The notes beneath the pieces are model-generated. The model saw only the letters and a list, made by a program, of their open reading frames with translations. It was not told the origin of the DNA and did no database searches. A stretch of DNA of 52,044 nt from Streptomyces sp. WM6378 (lineage in GTDB: Bacteria; Actinomycetota; Actinomycetes; Streptomycetales; Streptomycetaceae): the NCBI RefSeq assembly GCF_001279695.1, contig NZ_LGDD01000316.1, positions 1 to 52,044 of the forward strand. The letters are read 5' to 3'. The first letter of the stretch is position 1. Each line of letters opens with the position of its first letter. Shown here in pieces: positions 50,349 through 52,044 of this stretch. Made by a program: the position numbers and the translations under genes.

Positions 50349-51257
50349 TCAGGCCTGCTCGGCGTCCGCGACCGGAGCCTCGGTGGCCTCAGCGGTCTCG
50401 GCAGCAGCCTCGGCCGGCTTCTCGGCCTCGGCGGCCGGAGCAGCCTCGGCCGCGGGGGCCTCGGCGTCGTCGGCCTTCTTCTCACCCTCGAGCAGGTCGC
50501 GCTCCCACTCGGCGAGCGGCTCGCCGGCCGCCTTCTCGCCCGGCTTCGAGTCGCCGGCCGCAGCGCCGGAACGGGCGATGAGGCCCTCGGCGACGGCGTC
50601 GGCGATCACGCGGGTGAGCAGGGTGACGGAGCGGATCGCGTCGTCGTTGCCCGGGATCTTGTAGTCGACCTCGTCGGGGTCACAGTTCGTGTCGAGGATC
50701 GCGACGACCGGGATGTGGAGCTTGCGCGCCTCACCGACGGCGATGTGCTCCTTCTTGGTGTCGACGATCCAGACGGCGCTGGGAACCTTCGACATCTCGC
50801 GGATACCACCGAGGGTCTTCTCCAGCTTGGCCTTCTCGCGCGAGAGGACCAAGAGCTCCTTCTTGGTGAGACCCGAAGCCGCGACGTCCTCGAAGTCGAT
50901 CTGCTCAAGCTCCTTGAGGCGCTGCAGACGCTTGTAGACGGTGGAGAAGTTGGTCAGCATGCCGCCGAGCCAGCGCTGGTTGACGTAGGGCATGCCCACG
51001 CGCGTCGCCTGCTCGGCGATCGCTTCCTGCGCCTGCTTCTTGGTGCCGACGAACATGATGGAGCCGCCGTGCGCGACGGTCTCCTTGACGAACTCGTAGG
51101 CGCGGTCGATGTACGACAGCGACTGGAGCAGGTCGATGATGTAGATGCCGTTGCGCTCCGTGAAGATGAAGCGCTTCATCTTCGGGTTCCAACGACGGGT
51201 CTGGTGACCGAAGTGGACGCCGCTCTCCAGCAGCTCCCGCATCGTGACGACGGCCAT
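50349..51257 (-). CDS. rpsB: 30S ribosomal protein S2
   Basis: A 302-aa S2 protein. Conserved segments are [19 protein letters not shown] near the N-terminus, [25 protein letters not shown], and the C-terminal core [22 protein letters not shown] (in part). The last 70 residues form an Ala/Glu-rich acidic tail (about 230-302) beyond the canonical fold, as in other streptomycete S2 proteins. ATG 51255-51257. It is the first gene of the rpsB-tsf unit and is divergent from the M23-peptidase gene. Confidence 0.97.
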   Translation of the reverse strand: MAVVTMRELLESGVHFGHQTRRWNPKMKRFIFTERNGIYIIDLLQSLSYIDRAYEFVKETVAHGGSIMFVGTKKQAQEAIAEQATRVGMPYVNQRWLGGMLTNFSTVYKRLQRLKELEQIDFEDVAASGLTKKELLVLSREKAKLEKTLGGIREMSKVPSAVWIVDTKKEHIAVGEARKLHIPVVAILDTNCDPDEVDYKIPGNDDAIRSVTLLTRVIADAVAEGLIARSGAAAGDSKPGEKAAGEPLAEWERDLLEGEKKADDAEAPAAEAAPAAEAEKPAEAAAETAEATEAPVADAEQA

Positions 51258-51549
51258 GGCCGTACTCCTTGAGGTACTCGGTTACCGCGGCCGCCGGTCG
51301 GCTGCCGCGCCTGACGCCCCGGTGCGCCGTGCCCTGAACCCTGCGCGGGTAAGGACCGAGAGGCGCGGCCGGCGATGGTGGTGAGACCGCCGGCGGGGCG
51401 TGCGAAGTCGATCCGGTCACCCGGATCGCCACAAGAAGTGTACGGGACCCGCACAGTGCCGGGTGACGGCGCTGTCCACAACCCCTCAGTACTCCACAGC
51501 TCAAGACCAAGATCCCCACGGATCAGCTCACGCCGGGACCCTGTTCCCC
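51258..51549. promoter_or_regulatory. divergent promoter region of rpsB and the M23-peptidase gene
   Basis: This 292-nt region must hold both promoters and the long rpsB leader. On the minus strand TACACT (51437-51442) is the best -10 candidate for rpsB, giving a leader of about 170 nt; no good -35 is visible. Several GC-rich inverted segments in 51280-51400 could fold as an S2 autoregulatory leader, but I could not define one structure. Confidence 0.4.
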
Positions 51550-52017
51550 ATGTACCGAACACTCCTGCTGGCCCTGACCGCCGCCGCCACCTGGCCCGTC
51601 CTCCCGCCGACCGTCATCCACCCATGGGCCCCGCCGGCCACGCCCTACGGCCCCGGCCACCGGGGCATCGACCTGGCCGCACCCCCGGGCACCCCGGTAC
51701 GCGCGGCCGCCGCGGGCCGGGTCACCTTCGCCGGCCAGGTAGCGGGCCAGGGAGTACTGACGATCACCCTGCCGGGCACGGCGTCCCCACCCTTGAGAAC
51801 GACCTACGAGCCGGTACGAGCCCTGGTGAAGGAAGGCTCGGACGTCACCGCCGGCCAGATCGTCGCCACCGCCGCCGACACCCCGTCCCACTGCCCGGAC
51901 GGCTGCCTGCACTGGGGGCTGCTGAGAGGCGACATCTATCTGAACCCGCTGCTGCTCCTGCACCGACAGGCACCCTCACGGCTGCTGCCTGTCGTGGGGG
52001 TGGTCGAGCCGGGGTGA
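51550..52017 (+). CDS. M23-family (LytM-like) peptidase domain protein, small, exported
   Basis: A 155-aa protein: a short signal-like segment (MYRTLLLALTAAATWPV) followed by a compact LytM/M23 fold. The zinc ligands of the HxxxD type are in GHRGIDLAAP. The G-rich turn AGRVTFAGQVAGQGV is present. The second metal motif, HxH in active enzymes, reads HWG in CPDGCLHWGLLRG, so one ligand is missing. It may be a non-catalytic LytM activator or binding protein instead of an endopeptidase. No clear ribosome-binding site precedes ATG 51550. Its relatives beside rpsB are common in Streptomyces. Confidence 0.82.
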   Translation: MYRTLLLALTAAATWPVLPPTVIHPWAPPATPYGPGHRGIDLAAPPGTPVRAAAAGRVTFAGQVAGQGVLTITLPGTASPPLRTTYEPVRALVKEGSDVTAGQIVATAADTPSHCPDGCLHWGLLRGDIYLNPLLLLHRQAPSRLLPVVGVVEPG

Positions 52018-52044
52018 GGGGGGCGTTGGGAGGGGTGGGGAAGG

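Noticed and set aside
1..52044. TTA codons that would mark bldA-dependent genes
   Set aside because: The TTA strings I checked inside genes (for example near 10445, 20818, 21957 and 49776 on the minus strand and 27872 on the plus strand) fall out of frame, across Gly-Tyr, Asn-Tyr or Ala-Tyr codons. I found none in frame, though a program should confirm this.
1..52044. CRISPR arrays, tRNA or rRNA genes
   Set aside because: No regularly spaced repeats with unique spacers and no tRNA- or rRNA-like conserved sequence were seen on either strand.

Overview
The window is chromosomal DNA of a Streptomyces or very close relative. It is very GC-rich, third codon positions are almost all G or C, GTG starts are common and genes are densely packed. 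Gene families and order (ispG-rseP-dxr; a polyamine/GABA block; rlmN-cdsA-frr-pyrH-tsf-rpsB) match what I recall of the conserved core of streptomycete chromosomes. I see no tRNA or rRNA gene, prophage, transposase or CRISPR array. The window opens inside ispG and ends just after a small M23-peptidase gene.

Layout. (1) 1-5.0 kb, minus strand: ispG (5' end only), site-2 protease rseP and dxr, then a long acyl-CoA dehydrogenase. (2) 5.2-8.6 kb: an aldehyde dehydrogenase, a dispersed repeat element and a PucR-type regulator. (3) 8.7-11.1 kb: a membrane-anchored TraD/VirD4-like ATPase standing alone. (4) 11.3-24 kb: gabT, a PAP2 phosphatase, a secreted GH18 chitinase with a DasR-type operator, a small hypothetical protein, then a six-gene operon (aldehyde dehydrogenase, PotD, PotA, PotB, PotC, PuuB-like oxidase). 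(5) 23.5-30.8 kb: NADAR protein, DUF4190-like protein, adenosine deaminase, GDPD-family protein, NarL-type two-component pair, serine hydrolase, small membrane protein. (6) 30.8-35.6 kb: a second PotD, a second aminobutyraldehyde-type dehydrogenase, a divergent Lrp/AsnC regulator and a class III aminotransferase. (7) 35.8-41.4 kb: an ABC exporter pair with a degenerate ATPase, two more copies of the dispersed repeat, a LOG-family protein, an ArsR/SRPBCC pair and a DMT-like membrane protein. (8) 41.4-45.4 kb: thiamine importer thiBPQ behind a TPP riboswitch. (9) 45.4-52 kb: rlmN, cdsA, frr, pyrH, tsf, rpsB and a divergent M23 peptidase.

How genes may work together: the central 25 kb can be read as uptake of di- and polyamines (PotABCD plus a second PotD), deamination (PuuB-like oxidase or class III aminotransferase), aldehyde oxidation (two GGKAP/GQDC-type dehydrogenases) and GABA transamination by GabT. 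The dehydrogenase at 5.2 kb is a possible, unproven succinate-semialdehyde step. The right end is the translation, UMP-kinase and phospholipid housekeeping cluster, punctuated by hairpins.

The most noteworthy non-coding signals are a dispersed element with 34-bp inverted ends (one copy has perfect arms), two exactly abutting 16-bp operators in front of the ArsR gene, a DasR-like site inside the chitinase promoter, a TPP riboswitch followed by a 15-bp hairpin, and a 14-bp palindrome in front of an apparently leaderless small membrane-protein gene.
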